From: Lunularia cruciata
Lineage: Eukaryota > Streptophyta > Marchantiopsida > Lunulariales > Lunulariaceae
NCBI GenBank assembly: GCA_948567375.1
Contig: OX419757.1
Location: 54,064,001-54,128,000, forward strand
Length of the DNA: 64,000 nucleotides
Direction of reading: 5' to 3'
The notes beneath the pieces were generated by a model. The model saw nothing but the letters and a program-made list of their open reading frames with translations, made no database searches and was not told where the DNA came from. This document shows, piece by piece, positions 21,424 through 30,105 of the stretch (position 1 is the stretch's first letter; the number at the start of each line of letters is the position of its first letter). The translations under genes were made by a program, and so were the position numbers.

Positions 21424-22420
21424 GAGGGGATATGTCTATTGGAGTTGTTTGGTGGGATCAGCACCGGACTAGCTACGGTGTTACAGGTGGGTATATGAGT
21501 ACAGAGGTACTTGTATGTAGAGAGAGATGAGACTGCTAGGCGAATCTCTCTACATCATGTGGCACACTTGGCTTATCGGTATCCGGAGTTATTACCAATG
21601 TCAACAGTCAGAGGTTACCAAGATGCCTTACCAGGAGACATTTCCTTACTGGGGGCGCATGACCTAGAGAGACATGGGCCTATTCACTTGGTGATTTCTG
21701 GATGGCCATGTCAGGGACATACACATGCGGGCCGTGTTTTGGGTCTTTAGGATCCTCGTTCTGGTGTCTTTTGGGAGATGTTACGGATACTACAACATCT
21801 CTAGGTTCATCAGTCTGTTTCTCCAGCTTACCTTTTGGAGAACGTTCCTTTGATGGGTGATTCTCGCACTAGAGTGGTGGCGAGTACACATCAGGTCCAT
21901 TCTTGGATGGGACCTGCTGTATTGTTAGATGCAGCCAGAGTGGGATCACGGGCTCATCGTCTTCGTCTTTGGTGGACGAACCTCTTACCCAGAGAGGTTC
22001 TACAACGTAGTTATGATGGGATTCAGCGACTAGACCACATTCTTGTTGATGATATCTTGGATGCTGGACGTCAGTCTCAGACAGTGGTAGTGGCTGATAG
22101 GTCACCTATGGCAATGGTGAACCTAGTTGGACAGCCTAGAGCTGCATTTCCCACACTCATGAGTTTCCCAGGCTCTCATGCTTTTCGAGAGAGAGGACCT
22201 GGACTTGTTTGGGACTCATAGTTACAACAGTTGGTGGAGCCCAATGCTGATGAGAGAGAGCGGGCGATGGGTTTTCGCACCGGTATTACCGCTGTTCTAG
22301 CAGTGTCAGAGGTATCTAGGTGTCAGGTGTTAGGTCAGGCTATGGACCTGAACTGTTTGACCTGGATTGTGAGCCTTGGCTTGGCAGAGCAGCGTAGGAT
22401 GCGCTTGATAGGCATCACCA
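21424..22420 (+). pseudogene. Cytosine-5 DNA methyltransferase domain within gag-pol of B1
   Basis: Would methylate cytosine in DNA using S-adenosylmethionine. Motifs in canonical order: I LLELFGGISTGL (21436-21471, SAM-binding loop); YLYVERDE just after it; IV ISGWPCQGH, with the catalytic Pro-Cys at 21706-21711; VI LLENVPLMGD (ENV at 21838-21846); VIII SRAHRLRLWW (21949-21975); IX ERERAMGF (22252-22275); X RCQVLGQAMDL (22318 onward). The LFxGIxTG form and unpermuted order resemble DNMT3 rather than plant DRM. The domain stays in the same frame as Gag and protease upstream, so it is part of the polyprotein. In-frame stops at about 21298, 21496, 21748, 21802 and 22219 (mostly TAG) inactivate it. 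Confidence 0.88.
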
Positions 22421-22940
22421 CTCAAACACTTGTGAGCCTTGTGCCTATCAAGACGATTCAGGCACATGCTGGGGCGATGGACCGAGTGGACATGGTATTC
22501 TTGGGACACATCCGGTAGCTACTAGGGAGAGTGGTCTACTTGGAGTCCATCCAGGTGAGCGTGGGCTACTTGGATTACACCCTTGGTCCACATGGGATGC
22601 AGCCAGAGGACGTGTGGAGCTTGCAGCCAGAGTGGAGGGAGTTTTTCACACAGAGGTTGGGACCTCTAATGATCGGTAGCATGACACTATTGCTCCCAAG
22701 GGCCCAGTGTAGCAGCCAGTCAGTACGTCTTCCACTCCTACTATAGTTACAAAGGATACTTGGGAGCCAGATCTTGGATCCAAGCTTATTGGAGAGGAAA
22801 GACGGAGGGTTTGAGGTTCTTGAGGAGTCACACGAGTTGTTTTGCCTTCAGTATGAAGGATTTGGGTGCTCTAAAGGGACCAGGTATACGGATTGAGCTG
22901 ACTAGCGACACACTAGTTTTCCGACGTCCTTATTGATATA
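22421..22940 (+). pseudogene. Linker between methyltransferase and RT of B1
   Basis: Continues the same frame to 22746 with stops at 22516 and 22744, then shifts. It includes LGPHGMQPEDVWSLQPEWRE. No domain recognised. The first 200 bases of the window hold the B2 equivalent. Confidence 0.5.
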
Positions 22941-22945
22941 GTGAG

Positions 22946-23640
22946 ATGGAGAGGACATTGATTCAGAGCTGGAGTAGTGACCTTTTTGAGGCTGGTTTGG
23001 TGGAGATTTCACATGGAGAGTATGCATCAGCGATAGTGATGCCAGCCAAGAAGGATATGCATGGCAACTATACAGATAGGCGGATGTGTGGAGATTACCG
23101 TCCTATCAACCAACAGACCATGGCTGATCGGTATGCCATGCCTACACCGGAGGAGATTGTTGATGCAATTGGGCATGCAAAGGTCTTCAATACTTTGGAT
23201 CTTTGAGCGGGATATCATCAGTTGCCGATCAGGGAGGAGGATAAGTCCAAGATAGCATTTTGGGCTATTGATCCTCACGACAAGGATGTGTTATATCAGT
23301 GGAGGTTCTTACTATTTGGGTTGAAGAACACTCCTACTGAGTTCTAGAGGGTCATGGATAGGATCCTAGCTAGATTGGATTTTGCTCGGTGCTATATTGA
23401 TGACATTTTGGTTTATAGCACTACTGTGGAGGAGCATGAGAGACAGTTGTTGGAGGTGTTTGAGAGGTTGAGATCTCATAGACTCAAATTACATCTTGGG
23501 AAGTGTAGGTTCTTGCACAAGCAGGTTGAGTATTTGGGTCACACTATCTACCCCGGAGGACTTGGTGTCCAGGAAACCAAGGTGGAGGCTATTGCACGTA
23601 TTCCTCGGCCTACGGATGTGAGCAGAGTGCGATCATTCCT
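22946..23640 (+). pseudogene. Reverse transcriptase of B1
   Basis: Ty3/gypsy RT in frame 2: EAGLVEISHGEYASAIVMPA, CGDYRPINQQTM, FNTLDL followed by a TGA where Arg is expected, then AGYHQLPIREEDKSKIAF and a further TAG. The catalytic box CYIDDILVYS at about 23390-23420 is intact, followed by LKLHLGKCRFL and VRSFLGLANFYCRYVRGFS. The active-site residues look functional; only nonsense changes and the frame offset from the upstream half disable it. Confidence 0.88.
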
Positions 23641-23779
23641 TGGGTTGGCAAACTTCTATTGCCGCTATGTTAGAGGATTTAGTGCCATTGCCAAGGCCTT
23701 GACGAAGCTGACCAAGCTTACACAGGAGTGGTGTTGGGGAGATGAGCAGGAGAGAGCTTTTGTAGAGTTCAAGGAGAGG

Positions 23780-24200
23780 TTGACATCTGCTCCTATTTTG
23801 AGGAGACCGATCAGGGGACGACCATTTCAAGTTCACACTTATTGGAGTATGTTCGGGCTTGGAGTGGTGCTCACCCAGCATGATGATGAGGAGAAGGAGT
23901 TTGTGGTGGCCTATGCTAGTTGCTCTAACAATTCAGCGGAGGCGAAGTATAGTTCATATGAGGGAGAGTGCTTGGCAGTAGTTGGGCGGTAGCACATTTC
24001 CGATGTTACCTATTTAGTAACCCCTTCACTCTCATCACTGATCATCAGCCACTGAAGTGGTTGATGGAGTCCAACAAGCTTTCAGGGAAGCTTGCACAAT
24101 GGGCTCTGATTTTACAGGAGTATGATTTCACGGTTGTTCACAGACCTAGAGTGGTGAACCATGATGCAGATGGGTTGAGTAGAAACCCATGTCCCAGCCA
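23780..24200 (+). pseudogene. RNase H of B1
   Basis: Contains FQVHTYWSMFGLGVVLTQ, where the usual first catalytic Asp (TDWS or TDAS type) is Tyr, then SYEGECLAVV (Glu present) and ITDHQPLKWLMESN (24034 onward, Asp present). A one-base deletion near 23985 shifts the frame between the last two. The Asp to Tyr change would itself abolish activity. Confidence 0.8.
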
Positions 24201-24559
24201 GCAGGATCAGACCGGAGCACGTTGGCATGGTGAGATAGATGAGGAGATGGTGCCAAGTTGGCATGCATTGGCCTTTCTGTGTATATTTGCAAAGACTTTG
24301 GTGGTATCTCTCTCAGCGCATACAAGAGGAGTTATTGAGGTCATAGATCCAGAGAGTGAAGATATTGGTACAGTTCAGCAAGACATTCATGATGATGTCT
24401 TAGTGATGGACTATCTTTGCACTGGTGTTGTGGGTGGCACAGTTGGGGCCAAGGAGAGAGACCGTGATCTTCAGCAAGCTAGACGGTTCAGATTGGAGGG
24501 TAGACACCTTTTGCGTGTATGGGAGGATGGTAGAGTGCGAGTAGTACCACTTCCATCAC

Positions 24560-25420
24560 AGAGACCACAGTTGGTCCGTCATGCTCATGAGGAGCTAGGA
24601 CATTTTGGAGTAAAGCATACATATAGCTTACTCCAGAGTCATTATTGGTGGCACGGTATGCAGACCAAGGTACAGTAGTTTGTTGCCAGATGTGTAGTTT
24701 GTGACCAAGTTAGAGCATCATTCAATGTTCCTACGCCACAGTTACACCCATTACCTATCATGGGATTGGGTTACCATTGGAGTTTGGACTTTGCCGGACC
24801 TTTACCGCTGACTGTGAGACATCATCGGTATGTTTTGGTGATGGTGGAGCACTTCTCCAAGTGGATTGAGTTGGTGTCACTTCCTGACAAGTCTAGTGAA
24901 GGGACAGCTTACTCGTTCCTGGATCAAGTTCTTAGTCATTTTGGTGCACCAGCTGAGGTTTTGACTGATCAGGGTACAAAGTTCTTGGGGGAGTTTCAAG
25001 TCTTGTGTGACAAGGCTTTGATTGATCATTGTACTACATCCCGAGATCACCTTGAGGCAGATGGCTTAGCAGAGAGAGTGGTTCAGACGGTGAAGAGAGG
25101 ATTGCAAAAGTATGGTTTGTAGAGAGGCCACTTGGGAGATTGGGATCTCCAGTTACCTTGGTTGGCCATGGGCTATCGGTTCAGCCGGCAAGCCTCCTTA
25201 GCATCCTTCTCTCCATACTTTCTACTCTACGGACGAGATCCAGATTTACCTGCAGCCATTCGTCAAGATGCTATTGTAGTTTTGGACTTGGATGACCCCG
25301 ATGTATGGATGAGCGCATGTTCTCAGCGGGCAGAGATCTTTTGGAGAGTGATGCCGATGGCCTTTGAGAACTTGGCAATTGCTCAGCATAGAGATACTTT
25401 ACGCTATGCTACCATTTGAG
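24560..25420 (+). pseudogene. Integrase of B1 (zinc-binding and DDE core)
   Basis: HHCC module: HAHEELGHFGVKHT, then CVVCDQ beyond a TAG at about 24676. DDE core: Asp in YHWSLDFAGPLPL (24778 onward), Asp in VLTDQGTKFLG, Glu in ADGLAERVVQTVK, all three present. A TAG at 25120 and a shift near 25417 interrupt the rest. Downstream, FHPGDYVYLQQ marks the C-terminal beta-barrel region. Its job is insertion of the element's cDNA. Confidence 0.87.
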
Positions 25421-25524
25421 GAGGAGGTTATAGACCCTCGATCCGTCGATTTCATCCAGGCGACTATGTATATCTACAGCAGACAACACCGACGACACTT
25501 GATGTTTCTACAGGCCACACTATC

Positions 25525-25824
25525 TTGAGAGCGCGCGAGGTTTTGCCATCTGGAGTCCTTGTGTTAGAAGGACGTGATGGTGTTGTTTGGAAGGATCATG
25601 TGCGCAATTATGCGCCATGCCACCTTCCAAACATTGATGGTACTATGGACCCAAGCTTGGCACTTGTACGTGCAGGCTTAAGGTGTATGTTATGTGGCTC
25701 TTCTGGTGGAGCTGCTACTATGTTAGTGTGTGATAGCTGTTCGAGAGGATGGCATATGGCATGTATGACTCCTCCCCTCACGGTGGTTCCTCAGGGACAG
25801 TGGTTATGTCATAGATGTACTTGA
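25525..25824 (+). pseudogene. Integrase C-terminus with PHD finger
   Basis: After a GPF/Y-like segment (VLEGRDGVVWKDHVRNYAP) comes a complete PHD-type Cys4-His-Cys3 module: Cys at residues 54, 57, 69, 72, His at 77, Cys at 80, 95 and 98 (25684-25818), with the typical Trp two residues before the last Cys pair (QWLCHRC). The frame ends at a TGA right after it, so the finger is the C-terminus of the polyprotein. PHD fingers usually read the histone H3 tail; here it occupies the place where chromoviruses carry a chromodomain. The 99-residue block itself has no internal stop. Confidence 0.87.
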
Positions 25825-25982
25825 CCTATAGCTAGTTCATTCTTTATATGGTATCGATTGTAGACAGGCGACTAACGATGGGGCTCCATAGCACCCGGCC
25901 TCCTGATCTTTGCCCATTAGAGGGTATACCATATACTTAGAATAGATGGCTATCTGGAGTTAGAGGGACCTAACTGCCAGCT

Positions 25983-25992
25983 AGGGGGGCGA
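25983..25992 (+). other. Polypurine tract of B1
   Basis: AGGGGGGCGA lies immediately before TTGTGGCAC. This is the expected primer site for plus-strand DNA synthesis and marks where the 3' LTR should begin. Confidence 0.65.
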
Positions 25993-25993
25993 T

Positions 25994-26548
25994 TGTGGCA
26001 CTTTAGAGTCTATGTATGACTTATGTGTGAGTTGTGCTTCTATAGTCTATGATGTTGACAACGATGTATGTTGTGTAGCGATGTATATACGCACGACAGC
26101 TGTCATGCCATTTGTAGTTCCGCATCTAGCTGCTCAGACACTAGAGTTCCAATGATAGTAGTTAGAGTTATTCTAGTAGTTTCTCAAGGACTACTTTCCG
26201 GCAGTCTGATTTGGTGTTCAGGGTACTGACTTCACGGTGGGGCCCACCGTCACTTTGCACCGTTTGCACCGTCGAGTGTGCCGTCAGCGGGACTGTTAGG
26301 GTTTCAGTGCTAGCTCAAGTCCAGGGGGATATAGTTTCAAAGTGAGCTCCAGAGAGCTCACTTCTCTGATGTTGAGCCTTCGAGTTCTTGGCTATGGTGG
26401 GCAGAGGCCGGCGAGCGACACTTGGATTCTCTATGCTTGAGTGGGTGTGGCTTGACTGTAATCAATGCCCAGTTGTTGGCAGTTTATAGAGTGATAGATC
26501 AAGTACTGATCTGAGTTGAGTTGAGTTGAAAGTGTTAAGCAATCTGAT
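25994..26548 (+). repeat. 3' LTR of B1 (truncated)
   Basis: Begins TGTGGCACTTTAGAG directly after the polypurine tract. From 26101 it matches the 5' LTR (TGTCATGCCATTTGTAG onward). It stops at GCAATCTGATT, about 65 bp short of the end implied by the 5' copy, and jumps back to a second copy of its own start. Confidence 0.7.
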
Positions 26549-26652
26549 TGTGGCACTTTAGAGTCTATGTATGACTTATGTGTGAGTTGTGCTTCTATGA
26601 TGTATGTTGTGTAGTGATGTATGTTGTGTAGCAATGTATATACGCACAACAA
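26546..26652 (+). repeat. Duplicated start of B1 3' LTR
   Basis: GATTGTGGCACTTTAGAGTC and the following ~100 bp repeat 25991-26096, down to TATATACGCAC. It joins the LINE 3' portion near 26652. The shared GATT at both junctions suggests template switching or slippage. Confidence 0.75.
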
Positions 26653-27000
26653 CATGCAATGAGTCACCTCTTAGTTCCTCTAGCCTTGGAGTTATATGGA
26701 GCGATGGACACATCGTTTGACACAACGTTTGACACATTTGTCAAGTAGTGCACGAGAGCTTATCATGTTGGGCGCCAAGTGGTATCACTCTCACTCTCAT
26801 ACTTTGTAGCATATTCTAGATAGCATGTGTCCATTGCTCTACAAAGAGCAATGGCTGTTGCAATCCAAAAGAGAGCAATCTGGCTAGGTGATGCTTCTTT
26901 GGATGCTCTAGTTGTTTGTAGACCTTATGACTTGCATAACTCGGATATCTTAGGTGCAGTAGTGCAGATTTATCATATCGACTCTAGTGGGGCTTAGCCC
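26640..27000 (+). pseudogene. LINE-like element, 3' coding end
   Basis: The plus-strand frame gives SHLLVPLALELYGAMD, HVGRQVVSLSLSYFVAYS, HVSIALQRAMAVAIQKRA and WLGDASLDALVV, ending at a stop near 26996. It has two in-frame TAG stops. It continues the frame left open at 16725, so B1 interrupted this element close to its C-terminus. Confidence 0.65.
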
Positions 27001-27350
27001 CATTTTACCTTTTTTGTCTCACCCTTGTAAGGCTTGATGGGGTCTTCCCATCCTTCATGTTTTCTATGCTGTCGCCCTTTCCCTTGTACTCTCTTATAAG
27101 CATATGATATACAGTCCACCATTCTATCATATAACTTCTATCATATCATATCATAGAACCCATTGTGTCAATCTCTTATCTATATCAAAAAGCCCGACCT
27201 AGGGTACTCCTGGACCCTAACAACGTCTAATTAGGTTCCAGGATACTTAGCATGGAATCCTATGTTGGGCTCTTTTAGTTCAAGACAATGAACAACAACA
27301 AGAGTAGAAATTTGATTACACCCTAAATTTTACTTTCAGAGGTAAACTTT
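27001..27350. other. Possible LINE 3' UTR and spacer
   Basis: No gene. Contains short ATCATAT repeats at about 27105-27165. I see nothing further. Confidence 0.3.
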
Positions 27351-27352
27351 TT

Positions 27353-27415
27353 GAGAAGGTAAGTAAGCTTTAACAAAGGAGATTTTTCTCCTTTGGCAAG
27401 CTTACTTACCTTCTC
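27353..27415. repeat. Strong hairpin (30-bp arms, TTTT loop)
   Basis: Arm 1 at 27353-27382 begins GAGAAGGTAAGTAAGCTT and arm 2 at 27387-27415 is its complement, with only a small internal bulge (TTAAC against GGC). The loop is TTTT. It lies about 440 bp beyond the stop codon of the PLAT gene. It could be a MITE remnant or a small-RNA foldback; the sequence alone does not decide. Confidence 0.7.
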
Positions 27416-27851
27416 TCTGATCCCTATTTAGCGCAAATGCCACAAGGGTTTATCAATCAATGTAAAACCAAACTATGAAGTTTCATTTCTCATAGCCAAG
27501 ATGTTCAGACGAGTAAGGCCTTTCCAAATTCAATGCCATCAGCAGTTTTGATCACTGAAACATGCTGTTTGTTTATGGTTTTTGCGATTTCAAAGACAAA
27601 GCAGAAGCCACTACTTAAATTTGCGGCCTATGCTTGCATCCTTGATGGACCGATTCGGAATCCGGCCGGTCTACAATCAAAGAAAAAGCTAAAGCTAGTC
27701 TCTGCAGCTGCATCCTTGATCACTTACGTAGTACCTCCATTTTGCTTATTCGTGATAAGTACTGAGACCTGCAACTAGAGATACCAACAAACTCAAATCT
27801 CCTCCTCAAGATCTAGCCACACTTATCATTGGATCTCTCAGATATTCTGCT

Positions 27852-28792
27852 TCAATGAGAGATCTTCCTGTTGAGCTGAAGGTGAGATCGCTGTGAATTC
27901 TTCTCATCGGCATTACAGTTATCTCTAGTTGTGGTCAGGCTGTACGGGTACACGTCTGATGCAAGCCATTGCTGTACGCTGAACTGGTGCTTGTTGCAGT
28001 CAGTGCCGCTCTTGGCTGTATTGATCTCAACTGATTCGCTGTACCAGCCGTGGTGTTCGCCACTTCCATCGGAAGTCAAGTTCATTCCACAGATCGGCGA
28101 TCCCAAGCAGTCACCCATTGCGTTGAACACGTCCACATTGTTCTTCTCGAAGTAGTTGTAGTTGGAATCGAGCATGCTTCCCCAGTCGGTGAAGTTGCCG
28201 ATGCTCAATGTGTCGCCAGAAGCGTCATAAAATACAGCACCAATATTTGCATTTGTGCCTGATCTTGGCAACCACCCTGTTTTCACAAAGACTGTATACA
28301 CGCAGTAATCCTGCAGCAAAAGGAAACAGCCAATTCTTACATTCACAACCTGTTTAATGATGCCATCTAAAGGGCGATCACCTTAAGAGAGATTAAAGCT
28401 TGTGCCCCATGCTTATTTACTACGCAAAACGATTGTGTCACTAAGCATTATCGTCAGCAGCAGGCAACTCATCGGAAGCTTTCGTACTGTGGTGATGATC
28501 GAGTTACTCCAAATTCCTGATTCAATCTGTTCATTTTACAGCTATCTCAAAAAGATATCAATTTAAAGACTGCCAAATTGAATCTCAGGTGAGGTAACTT
28601 TTACCGCCTATAGTGTGGACTCCGTTAGCTTAAGAGGAGTAAAGGCAGAATTTGATCATGCAAACAGGCATAACAAACGAAACAATTGCTGCAGAGAGAA
28701 GCTTCAAATGCAAACCGTACCTTTGCAAGGAGAGTCGTGGCGGAAGAGAGTAACACGAGAGCGACGAGAAGAGAAGCCATCGACATAGCCAT
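27852..28792 (-). CDS. Secreted PLAT/LH2-domain protein (PLAT1-like), two exons
   Basis: Small stress-associated plant protein; the PLAT/LH2 beta-sandwich is a lipid- or membrane-binding fold. Exon 1 (28792-28721) encodes 24 residues starting MAMSMASLLVALVLL, a signal-peptide-like hydrophobic run ending TTLLAK. The intron (28720-28311, 410 bp) starts GTACGG and ends TTTTGCTGCAG, phase 0. Exon 2 (28310-27852) adds 152 residues from DYCVYTVFVKTGW. Family landmarks follow: FYDASGDTLSIGNFTDWG, NYFEKNNVDVF, CLGSPICGMNLTSDGSGEH, HGWYSESVEI and WLASDVYPYSLTT. The total of 176 residues is usual for plant PLAT1-type proteins. The frame is intact. The start is chosen as the first ATG with A at -3 that yields the signal peptide. 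Confidence 0.88.
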
Positions 28793-28833
28793 AGTTTTTT
28801 TTTTAACTGTCTGTCTGTTAAAGACTTCAGGTA

Positions 28834-28845
28834 ATCTATATAATA
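28834..28845 (-). promoter_or_regulatory. Candidate TATA box of the PLAT gene
   Basis: On the minus strand ATTATATAGATT lies about 45 bp before the ATG. A second candidate, CTTTATAAG, lies at about 28910-28918. The first would give a very short 5' UTR and the second about 90 nt; sequence alone does not choose. Confidence 0.35.
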
Positions 28846-29770
28846 TTTCGCTTCGCTTCTCGTTCGGAGTTGCTCTGCGTGGTTTGCTTTTCCATCATAC
28901 TGGACACGCTTATAAAGCCCTTGGTATGCTACTCGATGGAAATGTCCCGCTGGTACTGTACTGTAAGACGTGTAGATAATAAACTCAAGTGGAACTGTGG
29001 AGATGGAGAATGCTTTGCTAGCATCTCAAGGGGTTGATGTTTGCTGCTGCCACGTCTTCCAACAGTAAATTGGAGTGAATAAATTTCTGAATACCCCAAG
29101 TTTCCATACACATTTTGGGGCATGAAGACAAGATCCTGATTCGCCTCTTAGCTGCTTATGAAGAATCACAGGTCATCAAGAGAGATTCACGATCAGTGCA
29201 AGAGAGAAAGATACGAATGGAATGGTTTTCCGCGTGTGCATTTGCCTTAAATTTTCCACTTGACGACCTCCCTCACATCAAGGGAATCAAGGGATTCCTT
29301 CTCGCTAGAAGTACGGTATACCTTTGAAAATTAACTCTATTTGAAGAGTTTACAGGTCAATATTGCCATAAAGATCTAGAAAGTCCTTGTAAGAATTTGA
29401 TTGATGAATTCACCGTTTCTTATCGATATCATGCAAAGCTTTTGGATTACTAATATGCAAGGCAATTTCTCAGTCTGACATAACGATATGCCACGAGGGA
29501 AGATATGCCATACCTTGATCATCAAACTCATTTGATTAGACTCGTATTACCCGATTGGTGCACTTACAGTGCACATGGATTGCCTACTCTTTTGGTTTTG
29601 TTCTGCAAAGGGGCTTTGCCCACTAGTACTCTATTTCGCTTCAAGAGTAATGTCTGTTAGGGTCGGTAATTAGAAGACTAGGCTGCGTGTTAGGAACTGA
29701 CAAATCCATTGGTAAACTTTCTAAAAAGTAAAGTCTCATTAGCACATATCTAAGACTAACTGAAAGGGCA

Positions 29771-30105
29771 ATATATGAGTGAGTAATGCCGTCTGAAACA
29801 AGTTGATTAGTGGTTCAATGTACCTGTCAGATGTACCAAAGCATCAGGGTAACCATCATTACCTGCAACAGACCAGCATGTCATGGAAACACCAACATCC
29901 CTCGAATCTCTCACTACTTGTATAATATATGAGTGAGTAATGCCGTCTGAAACATGTTGATTAGGGGTTCAATTTACCTGTCAGACGTACCAAAGCATCA
30001 GGTACGCCAACATTATCTGCAACAGAACAGCAAGTCCATGATTCAACATGTCATGGCAACACCAACAGCCCTCGAATCTCCACTGCTTGTATACTATATC
30101 AGTGT
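29771..30105. repeat. Imperfect ~154-bp tandem duplication
   Basis: Units start ATATATGAGTGAGTAATGCC at 29771 and again at 29925. Both contain TACCAAAGCATCAGG and CCCTCGAATCTC. The second unit has a short extra segment (CAAGTCCATGATTCAA). Confidence 0.85.

Larger units (their letters stand above)
16726..26652 (+). mobile_element. Ty3/gypsy element B1 encoding DNA methyltransferase and PHD finger
   Basis: Best copy of family B. Order: LTR, leader, Gag with two zinc knuckles, protease, DNA methyltransferase, RT, RNase H, integrase, PHD finger, polypurine tract, LTR. Gag to the spacer after the methyltransferase (18445-22746) lies in one frame, RT (22946-23992) is shifted by one, and RNase H end to PHD (23968-25824) returns to the first frame. 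Without its stops the polyprotein would be roughly 2,400-2,500 residues. It sits inside the LINE (13981-16725 | 26640-27000). The left flank GGCAT and right flank ACAT are compatible with a decayed target duplication. Confidence 0.85.

Noticed and set aside
27533-27778. 81-codon plus-strand open frame downstream of the PLAT gene
   Set aside because: No recognisable domain, no support from context, and it may overlap the PLAT 3' region on the other strand.
27931-28262. Plus-strand open frames within PLAT exon 2
   Set aside because: Shadows of the intact minus-strand gene.
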